Below are positions 9,866-21,790 of a stretch of DNA of 64,000 nucleotides, piece after piece. Each line of letters opens with the position of its first letter. Positions within the stretch are counted from its first letter, which is position 1. The DNA lies in assembly GCA_030268105.1 (NCBI GenBank), contig BSDZ01000019.1, forward strand, positions 784,001 to 848,000, in the 5' to 3' direction. This stretch comes from Volvox africanus. Taxonomy: Eukaryota; Chlorophyta; Chlorophyceae; Chlamydomonadales; Volvocaceae. The notes below the pieces were generated by a model. That model was not told the origin of the DNA, did no database searches, and saw only the letters and a program-made list of their open reading frames with translations. Both the position numbers and the translations under genes were made by a program.

Positions 9866-12800
9866 CACAGGAATGTTAGCTGACATGGAGTTCTGAATTA
9901 GGTACTGACTTGGGTTGATCTTGATTGTCTCTAGCAATGTTGGTATGAGGAGATTTTTCGCTACCTTTGGCTAGATAATTCGATGATCAGTAAGTTTGTA
10001 TCTCTAATGGATCCTTTTCTGTTGAGCATCATGGATTGTAGGAACAATGCGGAGGTACACCACGTTTGACTCCTTTGAATGGCAACAAAGTCGATTTTGT
10101 TGATCGGAATTTCAGGACACCTATGTGCTACAGGTGTCACTGACGACCTTATCTTAAAGAAGTAATAAGCATGATGGGGTTGACCCCATAGTCGTCTGAT
10201 TGTGACAGGTTACCCTCGTTGATGAGGGTAAGCATCCCATCGTGGGCAGAATCACCCTTAGTCGACGTGAGACCCTTTGTGTGTTAGGGCCCAATGAGTG
10301 CAACAAGGTCTCTCGGAGACAGCACTACATGGACATTGGGTGCCGCGACATAACGACAGTACCGCACGCGCATCGAAATGGAGTCCAGCACAATTGGCCA
10401 TTGTGCAAAAGGGAACCTATCGCCTATGGTACCTTGTCTGTCATACTAAGATGTCACACCAAAGGAGGGCATAACTGTGCGGAGCCTGCGGTTAATTTCG
10501 TTTAGCGGCGTTCGTCCGCCGAAAAAAAGAACCCAAGCTTGAAGGATGTAAGAGAAGCTTATCAAATGATAAGGAAAAACATCCATGAATTGCTTGTGAG
10601 GCCTTGGGTGCAATCGATTGCCACCGCGCAGTCTCTTGTGAAAGATTCTGAGGTCGCAGTCCCCCTTATTCCCAAATTATACTGATGCATTTGTCATCCT
10701 GGGGCTCCAACCTATGTTACCTGCTGACTATACGATCCCTCTTGTGCTCGAGCACAACCCGTTTCACAACCTATGTACAGGTTAAGCTGCCAAAGTTGAG
10801 CGGATGAAGCGGCAAGTGGGGGATCTCGCAAAGGGTATGGTTCGGCCCAGCACATCGCCATATTCTACACCAATATTGTTCGTCGGTAAGAAGGATGGGA
10901 CGTTGCGTATGTGTATTGATTATCGGGGCTTAAATGCGACCACGATTAAAAATCGCTACCCTTTGCCGCGCGTCGATGACCTGCTCGATAAGTTGAGAGG
11001 CTCAGCTTATTTTTCCTCGATTGACCTTCGACAGGGGTATAATCAGATACACATCGCTGCTTCTGATATTCCAAAAACCGCTTTCCAGACCCCCTTTGGT
11101 CACTTCGAGTACACGGTCTTGTTGTTTGGACTTACTAATGCGCCCGCCACGTTTCAAGCAGTCATGGATCGCATGTTCAGAATGTATATCGACAGGTTCA
11201 TCGTTTGTTATTTGGACGATATTTTAATATATTCCAAGACGTGCGAGGAGCACCTGAAGCATCTCGAGCTCGTGCTTGAGGTGATGAAGCGGGAGCAATT
11301 GTTTGCCAAACGCGCCAAGTGTTTTTGGGCGCAGCCTCAGGTGGAGTATTTGGGCCACATCGTGTCGGCCACTGGGATAAGGATGGACCCACGGAAGGTA
11401 GCTGTGGTTCTTGAATGGGCCGCGCCTCAGAATCTTACAGAACTATGCCAGTTCTTAGGTTTGACCAACTACTTCCGTAAGTCTATTAATAAATACTCCA
11501 TTATTGCGGCCCTGCTTACAAATCTGACGAAGAAAGGAGGTTTTGCTTCTCTCGAGGCCTGGACACCCGCGTGCCAGCGGGCATTTGAAGAGCTCAAGCG
11601 AATCGTCGCCGACGACGTTACCCTCTCTTCCCCTGATTACTCGTTGCCATTTCGTGTTGAAGTTATATCGGATGCTTCCCTGCATGGAAGCGGCGCTGTA
11701 TTGTTGCAGGAAGGACGACCGATCGCCTTCACGAGTAAGAAGTTCTCGGGTGCGGAAACCCGATATACGACCGGAGAGCAGGAGCTGTTGGCAGTTCTAC
11801 ATGCTTTAAAGGAATGGCGCTGTTATCTCGAAGGCCGCCCTTTTACACTGAAGACCGACCACAAGCCGCTGACATTCTTACAGAGTGTTCCCACGCTTAA
11901 CCGACAACAAGCCCGGTGGATGGAGTATCTATCTCGTTTTGACTGTACATGGGAATATATCGCCGGCTGAATTAATATTGCTGACGCCCTCAGTCGACAT
12001 CCATCATTACATGCTGCGATTCTGGCAGCACCAGTTACTCGTTCGCGCAGTCAGAAGGTGCCAATAGCAGCGGACCTTGCGCAGCGACTCAAGGTGGCAT
12101 ATGAAGTGGATCCATGGTTTGCTTTGCCAAGTAATGTGGAACATTTACACAAGTGCAACGATTTGTGCCGGTGGAGGGATGGCTCGACCACACAAATCGT
12201 TGTGCCGAACGACGACGCTTTACGCTATGATATTCTTGCTCGGTTCCACGAGGACCCGTTAGCAGGACATCCTGGAAGCACGCGATTGGCAGAGCTAGTA
12301 CGACGCTCGTTCTGGTGACCGCGCGTGGTGAAGGATGCGGAAAACTTCGTGCACAGGTGCAGTTTATGTCAGCGCAATAAACCACTATCCGGTAAGGGCT
12401 GTTGTATCCTTCCTTTTTCAATCATGCACTGAATCTGCACGTCTGGATGTTAGCTAAGTGCACACCAAGCTTACAAACAGCAAGGTGATTCAATGCAATG
12501 CCTGATTAGCTAGATATACTCGAATATGTCATGCTAATATAATTATATCATGCTTCATAATGCTCAAATGGATTGCGGTCTACTTCGGTGTAAACGGTGA
12601 TCGAAACTGCGTACAACAAGGGCCAGGTTTTGTTACAACCTTTACCTATACCAGATGCCCCTTGGGAAAGTGTTGCTATGGACTTCCTAGTCGTGCTGCC
12701 CAAAACTGAGGGGGGATACGACTCGGTGTTCGTTATGGTCGATCGCTTGACCAAGATGGTTCACTTAGCCCCCTGCACCTCGTCTTGCACTGCTGAGCAA

Positions 12801-13773
12801 ACAGCATGATTATTTTTCGATAACGTGGTCCGATTGCATGGCGTTCCTAAAAATGTGATATCCGATCGCGGCGGTCAATTCACGTCTAAGTTTTAGGAAG
12901 CGCTATGGGAACTCGTCGGCATGCGCGTTCATCCTGAGTACAGCATATCATCCACAATCCGATGGGCAAACCGAACGCACAAATCACACGTTAGGCGATA
13001 TGTTACGAAATTTTGCAGGACGCACACCCTCTGTTTGGGATACGTTTCTAACTTCGGCAGAATTCGCGCTTAACAACGCTGTTAACCGCTCAACAGGTCA
13101 AAGTCCCTTCTTTCTGAATTATGGATTCCATCCTGCGCTACCCGTGTGGTGAGAGTTGGAGATAAATATCCCGGCGGCTAAAACCTTTGCCAAGTCGTTC
13201 CTATCCCGCACGACAGACGCGAAAGCATGTTTGGACGCAGCACAACAACGGACGACGGACTACTATAATACATCAAAACGAGACGTGATATTTTCAGTGG
13301 GACAGATGGTGTTGTTAAGCACCAAGAACCTGCGTTCGCTCGCCGACGGTTCCCGAAAATTACTGCCCCGTTGGATCGGTCCTTATCCCGTTGTCCACAT
13401 GGTAGGAAATGTAGCTGTGGAGCTATCCCTACCCTCTGACATGAATATTCATCCCACATTTCATATCTCCCTCATCCGCCCTTATCGTGGCACAACACCT
13501 GTTACAAACAACACCGATGCCCCTGCAGTAATGGACCCCGGTCCCAAGACCTGGACTGCAGGCAAGCAAAAGGTGTATGATGTGGAGCGAATACTGGATT
13601 ATCGGGTTCGTCGTATAGGTCGACAACGATGAAAGCGGAAAGTGCACAAATATCTAGTCAAGTGGACCGGCTATTCTAGCGAGCACAACTCTTGGAAGCC
13701 GATGCATAATTTCTCGCCAGAGATGAAGCCCCTATTAGAGGAAGCTCGTCTACGTGCCACGCAAACCCAATGA
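9866..13773 (+). pseudogene. pol: B2a pol with dead protease and many stops
   Basis: The protease remnant near 10130 reads ATGVTDDLI, so the catalytic Asp of DTG is lost, followed by several stops. RT and RNase H are open at 10804-11970 (YLDD; RNase H start [27 protein letters not shown]). Integrase pieces follow: HHCC ([11 protein letters not shown]...CSLCQRN), the core (SVAMDF, SDRGGQF) and a GPY motif, ending in a chromodomain at about 13640-13765. Nonsense codons at 11968, 12316, 12807, 13150 and 13630 and the LTR at 12400 break it. Three of the five are CGA to TGA. Confidence 0.88.
12400..12618 (-). repeat. Short antisense family B LTR inside B2a integrase
   Basis: A minus-strand family B LTR is reduced to 219 bp by an internal deletion. 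Its ends are intact (TGTTGTATCC at 12400, GTACAACA at 12618) and it is flanked by AGGGC on both sides (12395-12399, 12619-12623). The left half carries the TCCTTTTTCAATC variant and the right half the GAATATGTCATGC variant, which are exactly the variants of the left and right LTRs of B1b at the homologous site of B2b. Confidence 0.92.
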
Positions 13774-13832
13774 TCTCTGCAGCCGATGCTGTTCGATGCA
13801 GCGAGGACGCTGCATACGGGAGTGGGGATAGT

Positions 13833-14647
13833 TGTTGTACGCGGGTTCGATCGCCGTTTACACCGAAGTAGACCGCAATCCATTTGAGCATTATGAAGCA
13901 TGATATAATTATATTAGCATGACATTTTCGAGTATATCTAGCTAATCAGGCATGTCGCATTATCATCTACGACATCGCGCTGTCGGTCAACATGTTTGAC
14001 TCGGGACTGATAATTAATGCACGATCTATCCATTGGCATAATATCTCACGTAATAATACTTTAAATATTATTACCTCATCCATGTCGTAAACCATATGCG
14101 TATGCGAGAATGTGACGATCGCGATGGTTGGGTCGGCAACCGAATATCGATATTCGGACCTTCGCATATTGCATATGTTGCATCCATTAATATCACGGAT
14201 TATGCGATATTCAGAACAATGCTAAGAAGGTACTCACACTTGAGATCGGAATCCAGTGAGACCTGTACTGCACATTGGTATCACGACGTGATAGGTGCGA
14301 GGATGGCCGCCTAGAGACCGAAGTCGGCTCGATGCTACTTTGGACTAAGTACTTGCGTACTTAACTCTATCTAATTTGCATACATACAATATACTCATTT
14401 GTATCCGGCCTGAGCTATTCCAGCACAGCATCTCCAGCCGGATGATGAACATTTCCCGTGGGGTCTGACAGCCACCTACCGATTTGTAAGCGAAGACTAT
14501 TGTAAGTTGGATCTTTCCTTATTGTTGAGTCTTCCGCTGTCACTTTGCTTGCATTGAATCGCCTTGCTGTTCATAAGCTTGGTGTGCACTTAGCTAACAT
14601 CCAGACGTGCAGATTCAGTGCATGATTGAAGAAGGAAGGATACAACA
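13833..14647 (+). repeat. Family B LTR (3' LTR of B2a)
   Basis: It follows the polypurine stretch ACGGGAGTGGGGATAGT and ends GGATACAACA at 14647. Clear hairpins: GTAATAATA/TATTATTAC (14050-14074), CCGAATAT/ATATTCGG (14140-14157), AAGTAC/GTACTT (14347-14362). Confidence 0.93.
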
Positions 14648-16133
14648 CACCGCAGCCCACTAGATACGTTCGCCAAGGATCTAGGCCGCGCCGTTTTGGA
14701 CGCCACTGCTTCCGTTCTGTAATCATAGCTGTTTGTTTATGATCAGTTGCTGTGTTCTTGTTGCGAGCCCGTGCTGTGAGTCCCAGGGGAAATGTGGTGT
14801 TGGCCGGTCAATATCTAAATCCCGAGCGAATCAAGGCTCTAATCATACGAACGATGGAAATCAAAGATGGACTTATGGCCTACATCGCATATCTCATTAA
14901 TCTGCTCGGAAGTACTGTCGGTACACAAGGAATATGTTGTATCCTTCCTTCTTTGATCATGCACTGAATCTGCATGTCTGGATGTTAGCTAGGTGCGCAC
15001 CGTGATTACGAACAGCAAGGCGATTCAATGCGAGTAAAGTGACAGTGGAAGACTCAACAATAAGGAAAGATCCAACTTACAATAGTCTTCGTTTACAAGT
15101 AGGTAGTCGGCCGTCAGACCCCGTGGGCAATGTTCATCATCCGGCTGGAGATGCTATACTGGAATAGCTCAGGCCGAATATAAATGAGTAAAACGTATGT
15201 ATACGAATTAGGTTGAGTTAAGTACACGAGTACTTAGTCCAAAGTAGCGTCGAGCTGACTTCGGTCTCTAGGCGGCCGTCCTCGCACCTATCACGTCGCG
15301 ATACCAATGTGCAGTACAGGTCTCACTGGATTCCGATCTCAAGTGTGAGTGCCTTCGTAGCACTATTATAAATATCACGTAATCCGTGATATTAATGGAT
15401 GCAACACATGCAACATGTGAAGGTCCGAATATCGATATTCGGTTGCCGACCCAACCATCGTGATCATCACATCCTTGCATACGCGTATGGTTTATGACAC
15501 AGATGAGGTAATATTATTTAAAGTATTATTACGTGGGATATTATGCCAACGGATAGATCGCGCATTAACTATCAGTCCCGAGTCAAACATGTTGACCGAC
15601 AGCGTGATGTCGTGAATGATAATGCGACATGCCTGATTAGCTAGATATACTCGAATATATCACGCTAATATGATTATATCATGCTTCATAATGCTCGAAT
15701 GTAATGCGGTCTATTTCGGTGTAAACGGTGATCGAACCGGCGTATAACACAATTGGGAAGTCTTTTCATTTTATCTGGTTAGCAAATTGTCTAGCGCATC
15801 CCTGACTGAAAGTGTGGGCTCATGCTCCATGTCGGGTCATGAAGATACCTCTTTCCTAGGCACAGAAAGTCAGCCTGATGTAGGCCTCGCCGCTAGAACA
15901 TCTTTTGCTGAACGCGATACCGTGGGAACTCGTATGATGCAAAATCCCATTGTCCTTCAGACCCCTGCGCACTTGATTGTACCACTGTCGACGGCAGCTA
16001 CAACCAGTGAGGGAGCTGGAGCGCAACAAGCCCCGGTAACACTTGTGGCTCAAGAACCCGTCAGCATACCGGAGGTGATGAAGTCGTCTATTCCCGTGGC
16101 GAAGCTGAACATTTCGGATGATGAAAAAAATTA
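14648..16133 (+). pseudogene. gag: B-prime leader and gag N-terminus, truncated
   Basis: After B2a the leader exon resumes (PLDTFAKDLGRAVLDATAS in frame). Exon-2-like coding follows (VLAGQYLNPERIKALIIRT at about 14797), is broken by an antisense LTR (14935-15749), and the gag start follows at 15829 (MSGHEDTSFLGT...VLQTPAHLIVPLS). Gag here lacks the frameshift seen in B1a and B1b after LQTP, so it shows the original frame. At about 16130 (LNISDDEK) it is cut by the AT-rich tail of the non-LTR element. The rest of this element is not in the window. Confidence 0.82.
14935..15749 (-). repeat. Solo family B LTR, antisense, in B-prime leader
   Basis: It is an 815-bp family B LTR on the minus strand: TGTTGTATCC at 14935, and at the other end GCGTATAACA where ACAACA is usual. 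There is no internal sequence on either side, so it is a solo LTR. Flanks GAATA and CAATT are not a clean target duplication; mutation is the simplest explanation. Confidence 0.88.
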
Positions 16134-17392
<1,259 letters not shown>

Positions 17393-17503
17393 GTAGTACG
17401 CCAGCCAGAGCCTGGCGTGTGTTAAGGGGGTGGGGAACTGAGGGGCAGCATAGCCGCCCCTGTATGCCCACACCACCGTAGGAAACCGTTTTGGTTTTAC
17501 CGG
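17393..17503 (-). other. 3' UTR of the non-LTR element
   Basis: This GC-richer sequence of 111 bp lies between the TAA that ends the endonuclease frame (17504-17506) and the microsatellite tail. No gene is seen in it. Confidence 0.6.
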
Positions 17504-18152
17504 TTATTTGGCTGCACCCTCTAGTGCTCGCTGCGCCCATATAATGGCACCCGCTGTTTCGATTGTTTGCCGGTGTAGGTGCAGGCAGGTCTTCTGGGCA
17601 TGCTCCACGGAAGAGCCAAGCCTGCACAGGAGTGGTTTTAGCGTGTTGGTTAGGGTCCCTGTGCTGCACAGGGTGACGATTTGCACCTCAGTGTAGTGCA
17701 CCTTCCAGCCTGCTTTCGTGAGTTCCTCTGTTAGCCGTGCGTGTTGTGCAGTTTTCTGTTCGAGTTTGTCAGTGTGTTGCAGGTCGCTAGTGTAGCCCAC
17801 TTCGACAATGTACACATCGTGCATGAGCTTGCATTCCGGCCCCTGGTACCGTTTGTGCTGGGTTGTGTGCGTGGGGAGGTTGGGAATGAACATGATGTCT
17901 GGGCGGAGGCGGCGGATTACCTCGTCTCCTAGGTGTGGCAGCATCCATTTTGGGACGCGCGTCCCACTACAGTACTGCGGGAGATTCTCTTCTTTACCGG
18001 CGTCCATAATCATGAAGCCACCACCGTTGCGGCCCCCGTGGACGCAGTCGGCAATAGTGCGCATCACTTGGTTATGCCGGTTGATGTACATGCCTTGCAT
18101 GGTTGGGTGGGGGCACCCGCCGAGTATGTGGGCTCCTGAGTCGGGTGTGGGG
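17504..18152 (-). pseudogene. Non-LTR element, C-terminal restriction-like endonuclease
   Basis: This is the last part of the non-LTR polyprotein. It holds the second half of a CCHC knuckle (HILGGC), then GMYINRHNQV, RPDIMFIPN, YIVEVGYTSD and a Lys-rich EQKTAQHARL, and ends EGAAK-TAA. The RPD...EV...K series matches the PD-(D/E)XK restriction-like endonuclease of R2/R4/NeSL/Dualen-type elements, which nicks target DNA to prime reverse transcription. It is cut at 18152 by an antisense LTR. Across that LTR the frame continues directly into 18971-20705, so the two are one gene. Confidence 0.82.
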
Positions 18153-18965
18153 TGTTGTATCCTTCCTTCTTCGATCTTGCACTGTATCTGCACGTCTGAG
18201 TGTTAGCTACACGTGCATTGGGCTTACGAACAGCAAGACATTTCAGTGCGAGCAACATGACAGCGGAAGACTTATAGATAAGGAAAGATTCAACTTACAA
18301 TGATCTTCAGTTGCAAATTAGAAGTCTGCCGTCAGACCCCAAGGCCAGCGTTCATCATCAGGCTGGAAATGATATGCTGGAATAGCTCAGGCAGAATATA
18401 AATGAGTAAAACGTATATATGGGAATTAGACTGAGTTAAGTACGTGAGTACTTAATCCAAAGTAGCGTCGAGCCGACTTAGGTCTCTAGGCGGCCGTCCT
18501 CGCACCTATCACGTCGCGATACCGATGTGCAGTACAAGTCTCACTGAATTCCGATCTCAAGTGTGAGTACTATCATTGCACTGTTCTAAATATCACGTAA
18601 TCCGTGATATTAATGGATGCAACGTATGCAATATGCGAAGGTCCAAATATCAATATTCTGTTGCCAACCCAGCCATCGTGATCATCGCGTTCCTGCATAC
18701 GCGTATGGTTTATGATACGGATGAGGTAATAATATTTGAAATATTATTACGTGATATGTTATGCCAATACTCAGTTCGCGCATTGATATCAGTCTCAAGT
18801 CAAACATGTTGACCGACAGCGCGATGTTGTGAATGATAATGCAGCGTGCTCATTAGCTAGATATACTCGAATATATCATGCTAATATGATTATATCATGC
18901 TCAATAGTGTTCGGATGGATTGCAGCCTACTTCGGCATAAATGGTGATCGAACCGGCGTACAACA
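18153..18965 (-). repeat. Solo family B LTR in the non-LTR element
   Basis: An 813-bp family B LTR on the minus strand, flanked by exact TGGGG repeats (18148-18152 and 18966-18970). Removing it with one repeat restores an uninterrupted alignment of the zinc-knuckle region of the host element. Confidence 0.94.
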
Positions 18966-18970
18966 TGGGG

Positions 18971-20705
18971 CCGGTCGTTCAGCAGCTGCGGCAAATAGGG
19001 CAGTTTCCGTCTCCGCCACGTCCATAAAGTTTCTGCAGCTAAGCGTTAAATAGCAGCCCGTATCGAGCTTTCAGTACTTGCAGTTTGAGCCAGGGGGGCG
19101 TCTTTGGGTTGTTAAGGAAGGCATTGCTGGATTTGGGGTCTAACTTCGAGGCGGTGTTACGCCATTTTTCAGTTAGAATTGTGTCGTTTGTATAGCCTGC
19201 GAAGGTATCCTGCTGGAGACACTTATAGAGGCCTTTGTTCAGGTCACTAATGTAAAAGCAAGTGTCGCGTTGTTTTAGCCAGAACACTTTATCGAACGGG
19301 ACGCTGTCTGCCTTTTCAGTAAAAGTTGCCGGAATCTCACCTTGTGCGACAGATGTTGCTCCCTTGTCAGCTTTGTCATTACCATCAAGGCCGGTATGCG
19401 ATTTCACTTTCAAGAAGTGGACGGTTATGTTCTGGTGGGTGTAGTCGTACAGTAGTTCGGTGATATCCATGAGTAAGGCTTTGTGCTTGGAAATGTGCAG
19501 TTTACTCGGGTTGTTTATTGCTCTTTTGATAAGATCCAGTGATGCTTGTGAATCAGTGGCAATTGTTAGGGCGCTGTTCACTTCCTTTTGCGTTGATAGA
19601 GCCACGCATATTGCCGCCAGCTCTGCCCGTTGAATGGTATTGGTGCATCTGACGCCTGCTGGGTCGATGTACAATGTTTTTCCGGTGGGTCCACAGTACG
19701 CAGCCGCACCCAACTTGTTTGGGCCGTCGTTTTCAGCCGGTTTAATGCAGCTACCGTCAGTCCAGATGATATCTTGTGGGTACACGCGGAGTGGTATTTG
19801 TCTGGGGAAAGCTGCTGTCAGGTGCTGCTGGAGCATCTGTCCGTCCATTTGGTGAACTATGGCGGTGGGTCTGGGTCCAGGCAGCTTTGAGGCCATCATC
19901 TTGCGCATGATCTGAGCAGCTTTGCTTGGGTAGGGATGCTGGATGTCGACGCATTGGGTGGCCTCGGGCGTGTCCCGCATGCGCAGATGTTTTCTGGGGA
20001 GGCCGACGGTGTCCATTGCTTTGAGTTCGGTTAGGAGCGCCTTCATGGAGCGGGCGTTTAGTCCTCGGATCACCGTGTCGTTGGCCACCACAACGAGGTC
20101 CAGGCCCCCCTTGTAGCCAGGGGTTTGGCCGTCGGTTCCCGTCCCGCTGGTGAGCATGCACGCTTCACCACGGCTCAGTCGCGTGAGATGGAAGACGTAC
20201 GGTGTGTTGTATAGCTGTGTGTGGGGACCGGTCCGGCTGTGCGGGACAATGAGTAGTGTGGCGGTGGGCAGTGCGGATATCATTGTGTGTGACACGCCTG
20301 CGATTGCCCACATTACCGCCTTTTTGACGCTGGTGGGGTCAGGATTCGGTTGTGCTATCGAGAGGCCTGTAAATGGCTGAGAGAATGCATCTATGTTCGC
20401 CCCGAAGAGTTGGTCTTCTGCATGGGCGCTGAAGTAGTATTGCACCTCTTCACCACAGTTAAGCGGGGATGAAAACCTTTCGACAACTGGGCCGGCGTCT
20501 AGGGCGTGCAGGGCATCAACCAACGTGCGGCGCAGTTTTCTGTTCATGGTCGCCTGTGACCGTGGTGGGTCTTTCGACTCTCGCCCGTTGGGATCTTTTC
20601 TGTACCGCAGAAGAAGGCGCACGACGTCCTCGGCGAAGTCGCCCTGGGGGGATAGGCTTCTGTGCACCTCCGGATAGGTTTCAATCGTGTGTTGGTATCG
20701 CATTC
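18971..20705 (-). pseudogene. Non-LTR element middle part: PCIF1-like domain, RNase H, CCHC knuckle
   Basis: The open stretch 20703-19039 (554 residues) has two domains. Residues about 55-225 resemble the catalytic region of PCIF1/CAPAM mRNA cap N6-methyltransferases: VVERFSSPLNC, YYFSAHAEDQLFGANIDAF, AQPNPD where the NPPF motif should be, and ATLLIVP. Residues 311-450 are RNase H with D316 (WTDGS), E361, D384 (ATDSQ) and D443 and the KVKSHTGLDGNDKAD tail; it would remove RNA from the hybrid. A TAG (19039-19041) follows LLFNA, and the same frame goes on to GGDGNCPICRSC, the first half of the knuckle, with a TGA shortly after. The 5' end is cut at 20705 by the C LTR. Confidence 0.8.
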
Positions 20706-21329
20706 TGTTGTATTACGGTTCGATTACTGCCTATGCGTAGGTCAACAAGCGAACGTAATAAGCGAACGTAATAAATGCGTACTAGTTATGAATATATTTG
20801 CATATATTTAGCTAGTTTGATGCCATGCATTGCGAATTGCCACATCGCACTAACAGCTGCATCGCTGATACGCCTAATATATGAATGCTCAGAGAAGCAT
20901 AGGCACGTTGCATAATTATGACATGAGCTGTTAAGTAATAATATGTGCTATATTATTACCCCGTTGCTGGCACGTGTAATGTGTGAGTGTGACGAGCATC
21001 TAAGTCGCAGTGGTCGATTGGCAACCAGACCCTTGCATCTTGCGGACGTCATGAAGGCTTAATTGTCGGAATATGCAGATATCGATGCCCTGCGTTAGGG
21101 TTTGTCACACTTAGGATTTACCTCCTAGTGTGAGCTGTACTGCATGTCAATATTGCACGTATATTAGATTCGAGGATGGCCATGGAGAGCAGAACATCTT
21201 CGTATGCTATTGGAACACGCCTGTGTTCAATTGGACTATTGCAATTTACTCTGCTATTTCGGCCTGAGCTAAGCCCAAGCTTCGCCATATGCTATTCGCC
21301 ATTCGCCGTATGATGATCACCGCCCGCTG
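20706..21329 (+). repeat. Family C LTR, left part
   Basis: It starts TGTTGTATTACGG after the target repeat CATTC (20701-20705) and runs to CGCCCGCTG, where B2b is inserted. Its right part is at 54173-54363. Rejoined it is about 810 bp with no internal region, so it is a solo LTR inserted into the non-LTR element. Confidence 0.92.
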
Positions 21330-21545
21330 TGTTGTACGCCGGTTCGATCACCGTTTGCACCAAAGTAGACCGCAATGCATTCGAACATTATGGAGCATGA
21401 TATAATCATATTAGCATGATATATTCGAGTATATCTAGCTAATCAGGCACGTCGCATTATCATCTACGACATCACGCTGTCGGTCAACATGTTTGACTCG
21501 AGGATGATATCAATGCGTGATCTATCTATTGGCATAATATCTCAC
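21330..21545 (+). repeat. Family B LTR (5' LTR of B2b), left part
   Basis: The first 216 bp of the 5' LTR end at the copia target CTCAC (21541-21545). It continues at 24794. Confidence 0.93.
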
Positions 21546-21701
21546 TGTTGAAATTTGGCTTTACGAGTTCGGTCAGACTTGCCTTTATGATGTTTTTGGT
21601 TAGAAGTCGTTTGTGTACGACTGACTATATCGGTCTCTTGTTCCTTGCCTTGAGAGCCTAGAATCTCTTGTAACATGTAAAATACACACGAAAAATCAAT
21701 A
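21546..21701 (+). repeat. Copia 5' LTR
   Basis: It begins TGTTGAAATTTGG and ends AAAATCAATA. Given the exact CTCAC duplication and the primer site that starts at 21702, the LTR ends in TA rather than the usual CA. The terminal inverted repeat is TGTTGA against TCAATA, with one mismatch. Confidence 0.88.
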
Positions 21702-21718
21702 GGTTATGAGCCCCGCGC
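21702..21718 (+). other. Copia primer-binding site, half-tRNA type
   Basis: GGTTATGAGCCCCGCGC follows the LTR directly. Its complement, GCGCGGGGCTCATAACC, has the form of an anticodon stem-loop with CAU in the loop (CTCATAA), that is tRNA-Met rather than a tRNA 3' end. Drosophila copia is primed in this way by a fragment of initiator tRNA-Met. The assignment is by analogy. Confidence 0.7.
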
Positions 21719-21790
21719 AACGGCGCGTCTAGGTGAATCCTGATTATCCAAAAAGTCGGCCGCACGAGGTGGTAGCGACGATAGGACAGG

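Larger units (their letters stand above)
7344..14647 (+). mobile_element. B2a: complete-length but inactive Ty3/gypsy element
   Basis: Two 815-bp family B LTRs (7344-8158 and 13833-14647) bound gag, a decayed protease region, RT, RNase H, integrase and a chromodomain remnant. Flanks CACCA (7339-7343) and CACCG (14648-14652) are a 5-bp target duplication with one difference. It sits inside the leader exon of B-prime. Its gag is of subtype B2. The integrase region carries a short antisense LTR at the same base as in B2b. Confidence 0.9.
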
